42,367 nt of DNA from an uncultured Acidobacteriia bacterium (GTDB lineage: Bacteria > Acidobacteriota > Terriglobia > Bryobacterales > Bryobacteraceae): NCBI GenBank assembly GCA_903900705.1, contig CAIUOG010000079.1:1-42367 (forward strand), given 5' to 3'. How positions within the stretch are numbered: position 1 is the stretch's first letter; the number at the start of each line of letters is the position of its first letter. Below the pieces are notes generated by a model. The model was not told the origin of the DNA and did not search any database. It saw only the letters and a program-made list of their open reading frames with translations. Made by a program: the position numbers and the translations under genes. Positions 1 through 9,020 of this stretch are shown here, in pieces.

Positions 1-1515
1 CCACCCGTTCCCCGTCGTCACCTTCAGCCCGCCGATCTCCGCCCCGTTCCCCGGCGCATGCGTCAGCCGCGCCGTAATCGCATCCCCGGCCAGCGTTCCC
101 GCCGTCACCGAAGCAGGCGTCAGCTTCTTAAATGCAGCCTTCTGTTCCGGTGACGCCGGCGCATCGATGCGCGTGTAATACGAAGTCCCGAACTGCTCCG
201 TCAATTCCCGGTAATGCAGCCCCGGGTCTTTCCCCGTCACCGCCGTAATCTCCGCCGCCAGCATCCCCAGAATCAGACCGTCCTTATCGGTCGACCACAC
301 CGTCCCGTCGCGCCGCAGGAAACTCGCCCCCGCGCTCTCCTCGCCGCCAAAACAGCACGTGCCGTCAAACAGCCCCGGCGCAAACCACTTGAAGCCCACC
401 GGCACTTCCCACAGCGTGCGCCCCAGATCGGCCACCACTTTGTCGATCAGGCTGCTGCTCACCAGCGTCTTGCCCACCACTGCGCTGGCCGGCCATTCCG
501 GCCGGTGCTGCAGCAGATACCGGATCGCCACCGCCAGGTAATGATTCGGATTCAGCAGGCCCGATGATGGCGTCACAATCCCGTGCCGGTCCGCATCCGG
601 ATCGTTGCCCCACGCAATCCCGAAATCGTCCTTCAGCTTCACCAGCCCCGCCATTGCATACGGGCTCGAACAATCCATCCGGATCTTCCCGTCGTGATCG
701 AGCGTCATGAATCCAAACTGCGGATCCGTCCCCGGATTCACCACCCGGATATTCAGCCCGTACCGCTCCGCAATCGGTACCCAGTACGCCAGCGACGCCC
801 CACCCAGCGGATCCACGCCAATCCGTAATCCGGACCGGCGAATCGCCTCCATATCGATCACGTTTTCGAGGTCGTTTACATACGGCGTCACGTAGTCGAT
901 CTGCCGCGTCGTCGCCGCCGCCAGCGCCTCGTCATAGGGCAGCCGCTTTACATCCCGGTTTCCCGCCGTCAGCAGTTCATTCGCCCGCTTCTGGATCGCG
1001 CCCGTCACGCCCGTATCGGCCGGTCCGCCATCCGGAGGATTGTACTTAAACCCGCCATCCTCAGGCGGATTGTGCGACGGCGTAATCACAATCCCGTCCG
1101 CCGTCCCGCCCTCTTTTTCCCGGTTGTGGACGAGGATCGCGCGCGAGATCACCGGCGTCGGCGTAAACCCGTCGCCCGCCTGAATCATCGTCACCACCCC
1201 GTTCGCCGCCAGCACCTCCAGCGCCGTCCGCTGCGCCGCTCCGGACAGCGCATGCGTGTCCTTGCCCATGTAAATCGGACCGGTTATGCCCTGGCTCAGA
1301 CGGTACTCGCAGATCGCCTGCGTAATCGCCAGAATATGCGCTTCCGTGAAGGTGTTCTTCCCCGGCGTTCCGCGATGTCCGCTGGTGCCGAAGCTGACCA
1401 TCTGATGCGGATCGTTCAGATCCGGCTGTCTCTCGAAATACTCCCGTTCCAGCCGGGCAACATCAATCAGTTTGTCGTGCGGGGCAGGCTTTCCCGCCAG
1501 TTCATGGATGGCCAT
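1..1515 (-). CDS. pgm: Phosphoglucomutase (alpha-D-glucose), C-terminus cut by window edge
   Basis: Interconverts glucose 1-phosphate and glucose 6-phosphate in the cytoplasm. The translation opens with [10 protein letters not shown] and stays close to the E. coli Pgm family along its length: SFGTSGHRG near residue 41, the phosphoserine loop [11 protein letters not shown] (Ser147), the metal loop DPDADRHG and the sugar-binding GGEESAG. 505 codons lie in the window; about 40 residues are missing at the C-terminus compared with the roughly 546-residue family. The ATG at 1515 is preceded by AGGAG at good spacing. It lies 20 bp downstream of the DCC/LMF gene on the same strand, so the two are probably co-transcribed. 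The product links to galU at 34 kb in UDP-glucose synthesis, but the genes are not adjacent. Confidence 0.95.
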   Translation of the reverse strand, partial: MAIHELAGKPAPHDKLIDVARLEREYFERQPDLNDPHQMVSFGTSGHRGTPGKNTFTEAHILAITQAICEYRLSQGITGPIYMGKDTHALSGAAQRTALEVLAANGVVTMIQAGDGFTPTPVISRAILVHNREKEGGTADGIVITPSHNPPEDGGFKYNPPDGGPADTGVTGAIQKRANELLTAGNRDVKRLPYDEALAAATTRQIDYVTPYVNDLENVIDMEAIRRSGLRIGVDPLGGASLAYWVPIAERYGLNIRVVNPGTDPQFGFMTLDHDGKIRMDCSSPYAMAGLVKLKDDFGIAWGNDPDADRHGIVTPSSGLLNPNHYLAVAIRYLLQHRPEWPASAVVGKTLVSSSLIDKVVADLGRTLWEVPVGFKWFAPGLFDGTCCFGGEESAGASFLRRDGTVWSTDKDGLILGMLAAEITAVTGKDPGLHYRELTEQFGTSYYTRIDAPASPEQKAAFKKLTPASVTAGTLAGDAITARLTHAPGNGAEIGGLKVTTGNGW

Positions 1516-1535
1516 CTTCTCCTAGCATACGGCGA

Positions 1536-3335
1536 TTACCGTCCCGCTCCGCCGGTTCCCCCGCTCTTCAGCCCCACGGGCGGAAAATACGTCCCCTTCA
1601 ACTCCCGTTTCCACCAGTTGCCCGTCTTCCGCCATTCGCCAAAACCCGTGAAATGATACTCGTAAACCAGCGCCCGCACCTTCGCCGGCGGCCTGCCCCC
1701 GAACGGGTCCCGCTCCAGCAGAGCCAGCACCGGTTTCGACCCCTCCAGCAGCGAGATCATAAACCGCACGAACCACGGATTCTGGCGGAACGACCCCAAT
1801 GCCGCAAACCACATCTGCCAGTCCAGCCTTGGCTGAAACGGCGCAACCCAGCCCGGTAACCGGTTGAGCGGACCCGCCTTATACCGGAACGTATACGGCA
1901 GCCAGTGCTCCCCGTCCAGAGACCCCTCCACTTCCACCTCCGGTCGCTTCGTCGTCATCACCGCGAAAAGCCCGTACTGATTCACGATTCCGAACGGCGC
2001 GACCGTCTCCGCCACCTCCGTCAGCTGCGGCGTCGACACCCCGAACATCCCGCCGATTCCAATGAACGAAAGCGCCATCACCACCGTGATCAGCACGCCG
2101 GAAACCATCAGATTCGCCCGTCCCGGCGTTCCCGCCCGATACGCTTTCTTCCGCAAGCCCGCAAAAAACGCGTCGTCGAACAGGAACAAACACAGCGCCA
2201 TCGTCAGCAGATTGAAAAACGTGTAATTCCCGGTCGCAAAAATCAGCATTTGCAGCCCCAAAACCCCGAACGCCGCAATCTGCTTCAACTTTCGCGGACC
2301 GAAAATCAGGAACGGCAACACCAGTTCGATCGCCAGCACCGCGCCCGTTGAGAACCGCTGGAACCACCCCGGCAACTGCTGCGCCACCCATGCCAGCGCG
2401 GTCGGCAACGGCTGCGTTTCATAGTGCGCGGTCAGCGCCGTCAACCCGCGCCAGGAGGGGTCCCCGCTCAGCAGTTTCACCAGCCCGGATTCGAACAGCA
2501 GCCGGAACAGCAACCACTGCGGCAGCCATACCCGCGGTCGCGCCGGGCGCAGAAAAATCGCCAGAAACCCCGCCTCCAGCAGCAACAGATCCCACTGATA
2601 CCCCATGAAAATCTGCCCTGCCGAAACAATCGACAGGTAATAAACAAACAGGATGCCGAAAATCAGCTTCTGCCATCCGCTGTGTGGTTTGGCCAGTATC
2701 GAAATCGCCGCCAGCGCCACGCCACCCCACGCGATCGACAGCATCGCGAAGTCACTGTGGCTCCACCAGAAAAGCGACGGCACCCGCCAGTACGCCGCGC
2801 TGCCCAGTTGCGCAATCGCAAACCGGAAATACGTCGCCGCCGGCAGAATCCCCTGCGCCCCCACCAGACCCCGCAACTGCATCCCAAAAGACGCAAACGC
2901 GATCAGGTAAATGAAGGAAAGCGCCTTGCTGAAGATGGCGGACGCCTCGTGATACAGCGGCCGCACCACCCGCTCGCCCCACAACGCCTTTGTCACCCGG
3001 TGCGCCAGGTTCCGGTGCTTCGCTACAAAGCCATACAGCGCATCCGCCAGAATTGCGAACCCCGGCGCGGCGCGGTAAAGGCTGTCCATCCACCCATAAC
3101 CCGGTACGTCCGCCAGCAGCTTTGCCACCGCCTCCGCGCCCTGCAGACGCAAGGTGGGCGTGATGTATTGCACAGCCCCCCGGAACTCCTCTTCCGGCAC
3201 ATCCGGGAACCGCTCCGCAGCCGACTGGAACGGGACATACTCCACCCGGTCCCCCGTCAGGCTCTGCCAGAACTCCGTCCACATCCGGCAAAACCCGCAC
3301 TTGCCGTCGAAAACCAGTACCGGACGTACGGTCAT
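1536..3335 (-). CDS. DCC-family thiol oxidoreductase fused to lipase maturation factor-like membrane protein
   Basis: 599 residues. The N-terminus (about 1-120) is a DCC/DUF393 thioredoxin-like domain with the family motif at DGKCGFCRMW (Cys13, Cys16). The rest is a lipase-maturation-factor (LMF1)-type integral membrane protein: several hydrophobic helices from about residue 135 to 420, the family segment MGYQWDLLLLEAGFL, NYTFFNLLT, and a C-terminal soluble part carrying FRYKAGPLNRLPGW and QPRLDWQMWFAALG, both typical of the family. LMF1 proteins assist folding of secreted lipases in animals; the bacterial role is not established. Fusion to a dithiol domain suggests redox-linked folding or transfer in the envelope (inference). 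The start overlaps the phosphatase stop by 4 bp (ATGA), implying translational coupling. Confidence 0.85.
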   Translation of the reverse strand: MTVRPVLVFDGKCGFCRMWTEFWQSLTGDRVEYVPFQSAAERFPDVPEEEFRGAVQYITPTLRLQGAEAVAKLLADVPGYGWMDSLYRAAPGFAILADALYGFVAKHRNLAHRVTKALWGERVVRPLYHEASAIFSKALSFIYLIAFASFGMQLRGLVGAQGILPAATYFRFAIAQLGSAAYWRVPSLFWWSHSDFAMLSIAWGGVALAAISILAKPHSGWQKLIFGILFVYYLSIVSAGQIFMGYQWDLLLLEAGFLAIFLRPARPRVWLPQWLLFRLLFESGLVKLLSGDPSWRGLTALTAHYETQPLPTALAWVAQQLPGWFQRFSTGAVLAIELVLPFLIFGPRKLKQIAAFGVLGLQMLIFATGNYTFFNLLTMALCLFLFDDAFFAGLRKKAYRAGTPGRANLMVSGVLITVVMALSFIGIGGMFGVSTPQLTEVAETVAPFGIVNQYGLFAVMTTKRPEVEVEGSLDGEHWLPYTFRYKAGPLNRLPGWVAPFQPRLDWQMWFAALGSFRQNPWFVRFMISLLEGSKPVLALLERDPFGGRPPAKVRALVYEYHFTGFGEWRKTGNWWKRELKGTYFPPVGLKSGGTGGAGR

Positions 3336-4888
3336 GCCCGCACAGCCACAGCCGCTTCCTCGCTGCTTTCACGGTCCTTGCCCGGCGCAGCCAGCCGGAC
3401 CACCAGCAGTGTCTGATCGTCCTGCGGCAATTCCTTCCCCAGAAACGTCTTCACGTCCTCCAGAATCGCTGCGCAAAGGTCAGCCGGACTCAGGTCCCAG
3501 TGCTTCTGCACAGACGCCAGCACTCCCTCTTCCCCAAACTCCTCGTCCTTCGAGTTCGCGGCCTCCAGAATGCCGTCCGAAAACACCACCAGCAGATCAC
3601 CCGGCTGGACCTTCGCCTCCGCCTGCGTATACCGCATGCCCGGCAAAAGCCCCAGCACGGGACCGCCGGAATCCAGCCGGTCCACCTCCTGCGCGCCGTC
3701 CCTCCGCCGCACCAGCAGCGGGGGCAGATGCCCCGCGTTCACATACCGCAGCACGGACGCCTGCTGATCGAAATAGCACCAGAACAGACTGACAAAACGC
3801 TCCCGCGCCGTCTTCACGCACAGCAGATGATTCAGCCGTTCCGCCGCCTGTTCATGATTAATGGCCGCGCCCGTCATGTGGCTCGCCCGCACAGCGCCCT
3901 GCACCACGCCCATCAGCAGCGCCGCCGGCAAACCCTTGCCGGAGACGTCACCCAGCACCAGACCCACCTGCCCGTCATCGGTCTCAAAGACATCGTAGAG
4001 ATCGCCGCCCACCTGATAGGCCGGGACGCATTTTGCCGCGAACTCCAGATGGCTCGATATGGAACTCTCCGAGGGGAACAGATCCACCTGCACCCGCCGC
4101 GCCAGCGACAGTTCTTCTTCGATATGCTTGCCGCGCATGTAGTGACGGAACCGCAGTCCGATCACAATCACCGCCGCCATCAGCGCAAACGCCGCCGAGC
4201 AGCCCACAATCAGGTTTTCCCGCAACGGCAGAAAGTTCGCCGAAACACCGTCGAAATACAGCGCGATTTCCGCCATCTCCCCGGCCCCGCGTCCCCCGCC
4301 GTTGCGCCCCCGCCCGCCCCGGCCTCTGCCTTCCGCATCCGCCGGAGGCGCAGCCGGTTCCTGCGGCGCATTGGTCTCGCCGTTCAGCGGCGGTGGCGCC
4401 GGCATCTGCGCGATTCGCGCCGCCGGATCGTCCGGACCCCGGCTAAACGTGGGTGGCCCGAACCGCATTGGATTCACCACCACCAGCACCGTCCCGCTGT
4501 CCGTCTTCAGTTCCCGCGGCTTCCGGTCCCGGTCCGCCATCATCTTGCCCAGTTCGCCGCTCTTGTACGCCGGAGCCCCCTTCACCGCTTCACTCTCCGC
4601 CAGTACCTTGCCTTCCATGCTGAGGATGCGGATCCACGCGATCCGCGTCGGCGCCTCATGCACCAGTTCGTGCAGCACCGGCGTCAGGCTCTCCCGCGAT
4701 CGCGACCCCGTCAGCCGCGCCGCCCGCCCGATCGACTGCATTCGCCGGTCCGCTTCCCGCTGTGCTTCCTGTCGCACCAGGTTTTCTGACACGTACTGAT
4801 ACGTGCGAACCGTCTGCACCAGCAGCAGCAGCCCCAGCGCAAGGCCGAAAAAGATCGAGATCCGGAACAACAGAAATTTTGGCTTCAC
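3332..4888 (-). CDS. Membrane-anchored SpoIIE/RsbU-type PP2C serine phosphatase
   Basis: 518 residues, GTG start. A first membrane helix (about 8-28) is followed by an extracytoplasmic region of roughly 190 residues, a second helix (about 225-247) and a short linker EEELSLARRVQVDLFP, which introduces SpoIIE-type phosphatases. The catalytic domain carries the expected acidic metal motifs: YQVGGDLYDVF, LGDVSGKGLPAALLM, VNAGHLPPLL, VFSDGILEAAN and DDQTLLVV. Such enzymes dephosphorylate anti-anti-sigma factors, but no STAS or anti-sigma gene is in the window. The extracytoplasmic part has a Gly/Arg/Asn-rich low-complexity stretch just before helix two. It heads the operon with the DCC/LMF gene. 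A -10-like TATCAT on the minus strand lies only about 10 nt before the GTG, so the transcript may be nearly leaderless. Confidence 0.9.
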   Translation of the reverse strand: MKPKFLLFRISIFFGLALGLLLLVQTVRTYQYVSENLVRQEAQREADRRMQSIGRAARLTGSRSRESLTPVLHELVHEAPTRIAWIRILSMEGKVLAESEAVKGAPAYKSGELGKMMADRDRKPRELKTDSGTVLVVVNPMRFGPPTFSRGPDDPAARIAQMPAPPPLNGETNAPQEPAAPPADAEGRGRGGRGRNGGGRGAGEMAEIALYFDGVSANFLPLRENLIVGCSAAFALMAAVIVIGLRFRHYMRGKHIEEELSLARRVQVDLFPSESSISSHLEFAAKCVPAYQVGGDLYDVFETDDGQVGLVLGDVSGKGLPAALLMGVVQGAVRASHMTGAAINHEQAAERLNHLLCVKTARERFVSLFWCYFDQQASVLRYVNAGHLPPLLVRRRDGAQEVDRLDSGGPVLGLLPGMRYTQAEAKVQPGDLLVVFSDGILEAANSKDEEFGEEGVLASVQKHWDLSPADLCAAILEDVKTFLGKELPQDDQTLLVVRLAAPGKDRESSEEAAVAVRA

Positions 4889-4957
4889 CCGTCCGTCATG
4901 ATACTAACCATCAGCCTCGCCATAGCCCCTTGTTTACGAACATGTGCAAAAAACGAG

Positions 4958-4999
4958 GTGTGAAAATCCCGCCGTGTCAAAATCCCGCCGTGCCAAAAT
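4958..4999. repeat. 16-bp tandem repeat, about 2.6 copies, in a divergent intergenic region
   Basis: GTGTGAAAATCCCGCC (4958-4973) is followed directly by GTGTCAAAATCCCGCC (4974-4989) and the partial unit GTGCCAAAAT (4990-4999). The repeat lies between the divergent phosphatase and M20 peptidase genes and ends 5 bp before the M20 start codon. Its period (16 bp) is not a multiple of 3. It could be an operator array or simple slippage; no function is known. Confidence 0.7.
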
Positions 5000-5004
5000 A
5001 ATTC

Positions 5005-6393
5005 ATGCCGCGATTCGCCGCCCTCCTGCTGACTCTCGCCGCCGCCCTGCCGGCCGCCACCCTCCCGCCCGAAGCCGACCAGCGTCTCGCCCGCGAAATC
5101 TACCAGCAGTTCGTCGAGATCCGCTCCGGCTTCACCACCGGCTCCACCACGCCGGTGGCCGAAGCCGCCGCCGCCCGCCTCAGGGCCGCCGGCTTTCCCG
5201 CTGCCGATATTTTCCTGGGCGGCGCGATCCCCACCAAATTCAACCTCGTCGTGCGCTACCACGGCACCGGCAAACGGCGCCCGCTCCTCCTGCTCGCCCA
5301 TACCGACGTCGTCGAAGCCAAACGCGAGGACTGGTCCATGGACCCCTTCACCTTCATCGAAAAGGACGGGTACTTCTATGGCCGCGGCACGGCGGACGAC
5401 AAAGCCCAGGCCGCCGTCTGGATCGCCAACCTCATCCGCTACAAACGCGAAGGCTTCCAGCCAGACCGCGACATCATCGTCGCCCTCACTGCCGACGAAG
5501 AAGGCGGCGGACCCTATAACGGCGTCGACTGGCTCATCAAAAATCACAAAGACATCATCGATGCCGAATTCGCCCTCAACGAAGGCGGCAAAGGTGAACT
5601 GCTCGATGGCAAGCGAATCTCCAACGACATTCAGGCCGCCGAGAAATGGTACGTCGATCTCCGCCTCGAAGTCCGCAACAAAGGCGGTCACAGCTCACAG
5701 CCGGTTCCCGACAACGCCATCTACCACCTCGCCGGTGCGCTCGCCCGCCTCGGCCAGTTCAACTTCCCCCTGAAAACCACCGAAGTCACCCGGGCGTATT
5801 TCTCAGAGATGGCGAAACTCGAAAAAGGCGCCCTGGCTGAGGACCTCGCCAAAGCCGCTCAGGCCGACCCCGCCGCCATGCAGCGCATCGCCGCCCGGTC
5901 CCCGCAGTGGAATTCCATGCTCCGCACCACCTGCGTCGCCACCCAGCTCGAAGGAGGCCACGCCCGCAATGCGCTGCCCCAACTCGCCGCCGCCAACGTC
6001 AACTGCCGCGTGCAGCCGGAAGATTCCCCCGAATACGTTCTCACGACTCTGAAGAACCTGATTGCCGATGACCAGGTCAGCGTGAAGATCGACGAAATGC
6101 AGGCCAACTCCCCCGCCTCGCCCCTCCGGCAGGATGTTCTTCGCGCCATGAACCGCGTCACCGATTCCATGTGGCCCGGCGTCTCCGTCCTCCCCTTCAT
6201 GAGCACCGGAGCCACCGATGGCCGCTCCCTCCGCGCCGCCGGCATTCCCACCTACGGTGTGCAGGGCTTCTTCAACGACCGCAATGACAACCGCTCCCAC
6301 GGGCGCGATGAACGCATGCTCGTGCGGTCTTTCCACGAAGGCCAGACCTTCCTCTTCGAACTCGTCAAAACTCTCTCGAAGCCCGGCGAATAA
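5005..6393 (+). CDS. Secreted M20-family metallopeptidase
   Basis: 462 residues with a short N-terminal signal peptide (hydrophobic to about residue 19, cleavage near LPAA). M20 zinc-peptidase motifs are clear: LLLLAHTDVVE (His99, Asp101), GRGTADDKA (bridging Asp131 region), TADEEGGGP (Glu165 as catalytic base, Glu166 as ligand), and a late His within DNRSHGRDERM. The insert with GGHSSQPVPDNAI is the usual dimerisation (lid) domain. It probably cleaves dipeptides or deacylates amino acids in the periplasm; the substrate cannot be told from sequence. There is no strong Shine-Dalgarno; the tandem repeat occupies the leader. The gene converges on the hybrid kinase with only 3 bp between stop codons. 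Confidence 0.9.
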   Translation: MPRFAALLLTLAAALPAATLPPEADQRLAREIYQQFVEIRSGFTTGSTTPVAEAAAARLRAAGFPAADIFLGGAIPTKFNLVVRYHGTGKRRPLLLLAHTDVVEAKREDWSMDPFTFIEKDGYFYGRGTADDKAQAAVWIANLIRYKREGFQPDRDIIVALTADEEGGGPYNGVDWLIKNHKDIIDAEFALNEGGKGELLDGKRISNDIQAAEKWYVDLRLEVRNKGGHSSQPVPDNAIYHLAGALARLGQFNFPLKTTEVTRAYFSEMAKLEKGALAEDLAKAAQADPAAMQRIAARSPQWNSMLRTTCVATQLEGGHARNALPQLAAANVNCRVQPEDSPEYVLTTLKNLIADDQVSVKIDEMQANSPASPLRQDVLRAMNRVTDSMWPGVSVLPFMSTGATDGRSLRAAGIPTYGVQGFFNDRNDNRSHGRDERMLVRSFHEGQTFLFELVKTLSKPGE

Positions 6394-6396
6394 CGC

Positions 6397-9012
6397 CTAC
6401 GCCAGCATCACGTCACGCACCTTGGCCGCCAGTGCCGCCGAGGTGTAGGGCTTCCGGATGAACCCGCGCGGTCCCAGCCGGTTCGCCCTCTGTAACCGCT
6501 CATCCTGATCGAAGCCGCTCGAAAGCAGAATCCGTACCCGCGAACTCATCGTCAGCAGACTTTCCATCGCCTGTTCGCCGCCCATCCTCGGCATCGTCAT
6601 ATCCAGAATCACCAGGTCGATGCTGTGGCTCAGCCCCCGGAAAATATCCAGCGCCTCCTGGCCGTTCGACGCCGTCAGCACCGTGTAGCCGTAGCGCTCC
6701 AGCGTGGCCTTCGCCACATCCCGCACGATGCTTTCATCATCCACCACCATCACCGTGCCCTCGCCCTGCAGGCCCTCGTGATCCCGGAATGCCGCAACAG
6801 GCTCGTCCGGCATTCCGCTCGATGGCGGCAACAGCACCTGAAAAACGCTCCCGCGTTCGGGGGCGCTGTTCACCAGAATCGCGCCTTTGTGCGCCCGGAC
6901 AATGCCGTTAGCGGCAGCCAGCCCCAGCCCGCGGCCCGTGAACTTGGTGGTGAAGAACGGATCGAAAATCCGCTTCACCGTCTCACTGTCCATGCCGCAG
7001 CCATCATCCTCCACCACCAGCGATACATACTCGCCCGGCGACAGATCCAGTTCCGGATTACAACCCGCCAGCCACTCCGCCGTCACCTCCCGGACTTCCG
7101 TCCTCACCACCACTCTTCCGGGCTTCTCACCGGCTGCCTCCGCGCCGTTGATTACCAGATTCATCACCAGTTGCTGCAGTTGCGTCGCATCGGCGTCCAC
7201 ATGCGGCAGCGCCGGGTCAAGGCGCAACTCCAGTTCCACATTTCGCGGAATCGACGAACGGATCAGCTGCGCAATCTCTCCGGTCAGTTCCGAAACGTCC
7301 ACCGGCCGAACGACAAACTGCCCCTTGCCCGCATAGGCCAGTAACTGCCGCGTCAGGTCCGCCGCTCTTTCCGTGGCCCGGATCGCATACTGCAAAAGTT
7401 CCCGCGCTTCATGGCCCGCGGGCACAGCTTCAAATGCCAGCGACGTGTTTCCCAGAATACTCGTCAGAATATTGTTGAAATCGTGCGCAATGCCCCCCGC
7501 CAGCAGCCCGATGCTCTCCAGCTTTCCCGCTTCCCGCAGTCGGTTCTCCAGCTTGCGCCGGTCCGAAATATCCAGCACCCAGGAGATCCACGGCGACCAG
7601 TGGTCTTTGTCATAGGAAGCCGAGCCGCTCAGCACCTGCACCCTTCTGCCATCCTTCGCGATCAGTTCCTTTTCCACCGGATCGCAGAAGCCCCGCTCCA
7701 CCAGTTGCTTCTGTGCCCTCGCATCGATTTCGGTATAACCCGGCGGCGTGATCCGCTCCCATGGAATCTCCGCCAGTTCCTCCCGCGTGTAGCCCAGCAT
7801 GGAAAGGTACGCGTCGTTCGCCTCTGTAATCCGCTCCTCATCTCCGGAAATGAGTCCGATAATCGGAGAATCGAACAGCCGTCGCAGCCGTGTTTCGCTT
7901 GCGGTCAGAGCCTTCTGCATCTTCCGGATCGAAGTCACATCCAGATAAGTCCCGATCGCGCCCCGGATCCGGTTATCCGGCGTCGTCAGCGGCAGCGCAT
8001 TCACAATCATCGTGACGGTTTCTCCGTCCGGCCGCGTATACTCCAGCTCCTGGCTCGTCACGCGTTCGCCCGTGTGCAGCGTGCGGCGCATCGGCCAGTT
8101 TCCCGCGTCAAGTGGTATTCCCTCCAGCGTGTGCAGCTTTCCGGACCGGCGGGAGGCAAGGTCTTCCCCCCTTCTGATCTGGGCGCCGAAAAGTCTTTCC
8201 GCCGCCGGATTCACCAGTTGCACGCGCAACTCCGCGTCCGTGATCACCACGCCGACCGGCATCTCCCGCAGCACCGATTCGAGCAGCATGTGCTCTTCCT
8301 CCAGCGCTCTCGCCACCAGGGCGCGCTGTTCCTCCGCGCCCTTCTTTTCGGTGATGTCGCGGATGAAAACGTTCAGCCCTCGTGGCGCGGGGTAGGCCTC
8401 AAACTCGTACCAGCGCCTCGACAACTCCACGCGGTCCTCAAAGTGAACCGGCGTGCGCTCCCGCACCGCGCGGTTCAGCTCCCGGTAAATAATCACCGAT
8501 GGCGTTTCCGGAAATACCGTCCGCAGGCTCTTGCCGAACAGCAGCGCCGGTTCCTTGCGCACAATCTGCCCGGCCCGCTTATTGGCATAGAGGCAATGAA
8601 ATTCCGCGTCAATCGAAAGAATCGCATCCTGCGTGCTCTCCAGCACTTCGTGCAGGCGCGCCCCGGCCGCGGCCGATTTGAACTGCTCGGTTCGGAGCCG
8701 CTGCATCGCCGCGCAGATTGCCGTCGCCGTCAGCAAAAAGAGAATCGTAGCCAGAGTCGGCGAGCCCGTCACCGTCGCTTCGCCGGGTCCGTAATTGAGG
8801 TAGATCCCCACTGGCAACAGGAGTGCCGTCGTCACCGCTCCGGGCTTCCAGCCTCCGTACCACGCGCTCAGCACCACGCCAAGCACGAAGCACAGCCAGC
8901 GCGATTGTGTCCCCACCAGTGGCGCCGTCGCCTCCCGCACCGCCAGCGCCAGCAACGCGGCGCCAATGGCCGCCGCCAGTCGCGCCTTTCGGGAATCGTT
9001 CCTCAGTCCCAC
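6397..9012 (-). CDS. Hybrid sensor histidine kinase: membrane domain, three PAS, kinase core, receiver
   Basis: 871 residues, GTG start. The order is four hydrophobic segments (about 10-105, DUF4118-like), PAS 1 (about 116-225), PAS 2 (about 245-365), PAS 3 (about 370-485), and a dimerisation helix with GGIAHDFNNIL (phospho-accepting His510). The ATPase domain has VMNLVINGAEAA, VVEDDGCGM, DPFFTTK and GRGLGLAA. A C-terminal receiver carries VVDDE, the acceptor Asp in VILDMTMPRMGG and the conserved Lys in FIRKPY. It should sense a membrane or intracellular signal and pass phosphate internally; no output regulator sits nearby. The gene begins 8 bp after the dipeptidyl-peptidase stop on the same strand, so the two form an operon. 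Confidence 0.93.
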   Translation of the reverse strand: MGLRNDSRKARLAAAIGAALLALAVREATAPLVGTQSRWLCFVLGVVLSAWYGGWKPGAVTTALLLPVGIYLNYGPGEATVTGSPTLATILFLLTATAICAAMQRLRTEQFKSAAAGARLHEVLESTQDAILSIDAEFHCLYANKRAGQIVRKEPALLFGKSLRTVFPETPSVIIYRELNRAVRERTPVHFEDRVELSRRWYEFEAYPAPRGLNVFIRDITEKKGAEEQRALVARALEEEHMLLESVLREMPVGVVITDAELRVQLVNPAAERLFGAQIRRGEDLASRRSGKLHTLEGIPLDAGNWPMRRTLHTGERVTSQELEYTRPDGETVTMIVNALPLTTPDNRIRGAIGTYLDVTSIRKMQKALTASETRLRRLFDSPIIGLISGDEERITEANDAYLSMLGYTREELAEIPWERITPPGYTEIDARAQKQLVERGFCDPVEKELIAKDGRRVQVLSGSASYDKDHWSPWISWVLDISDRRKLENRLREAGKLESIGLLAGGIAHDFNNILTSILGNTSLAFEAVPAGHEARELLQYAIRATERAADLTRQLLAYAGKGQFVVRPVDVSELTGEIAQLIRSSIPRNVELELRLDPALPHVDADATQLQQLVMNLVINGAEAAGEKPGRVVVRTEVREVTAEWLAGCNPELDLSPGEYVSLVVEDDGCGMDSETVKRIFDPFFTTKFTGRGLGLAAANGIVRAHKGAILVNSAPERGSVFQVLLPPSSGMPDEPVAAFRDHEGLQGEGTVMVVDDESIVRDVAKATLERYGYTVLTASNGQEALDIFRGLSHSIDLVILDMTMPRMGGEQAMESLLTMSSRVRILLSSGFDQDERLQRANRLGPRGFIRKPYTSAALAAKVRDVMLA

Positions 9013-9020
9013 TTTGGCCC

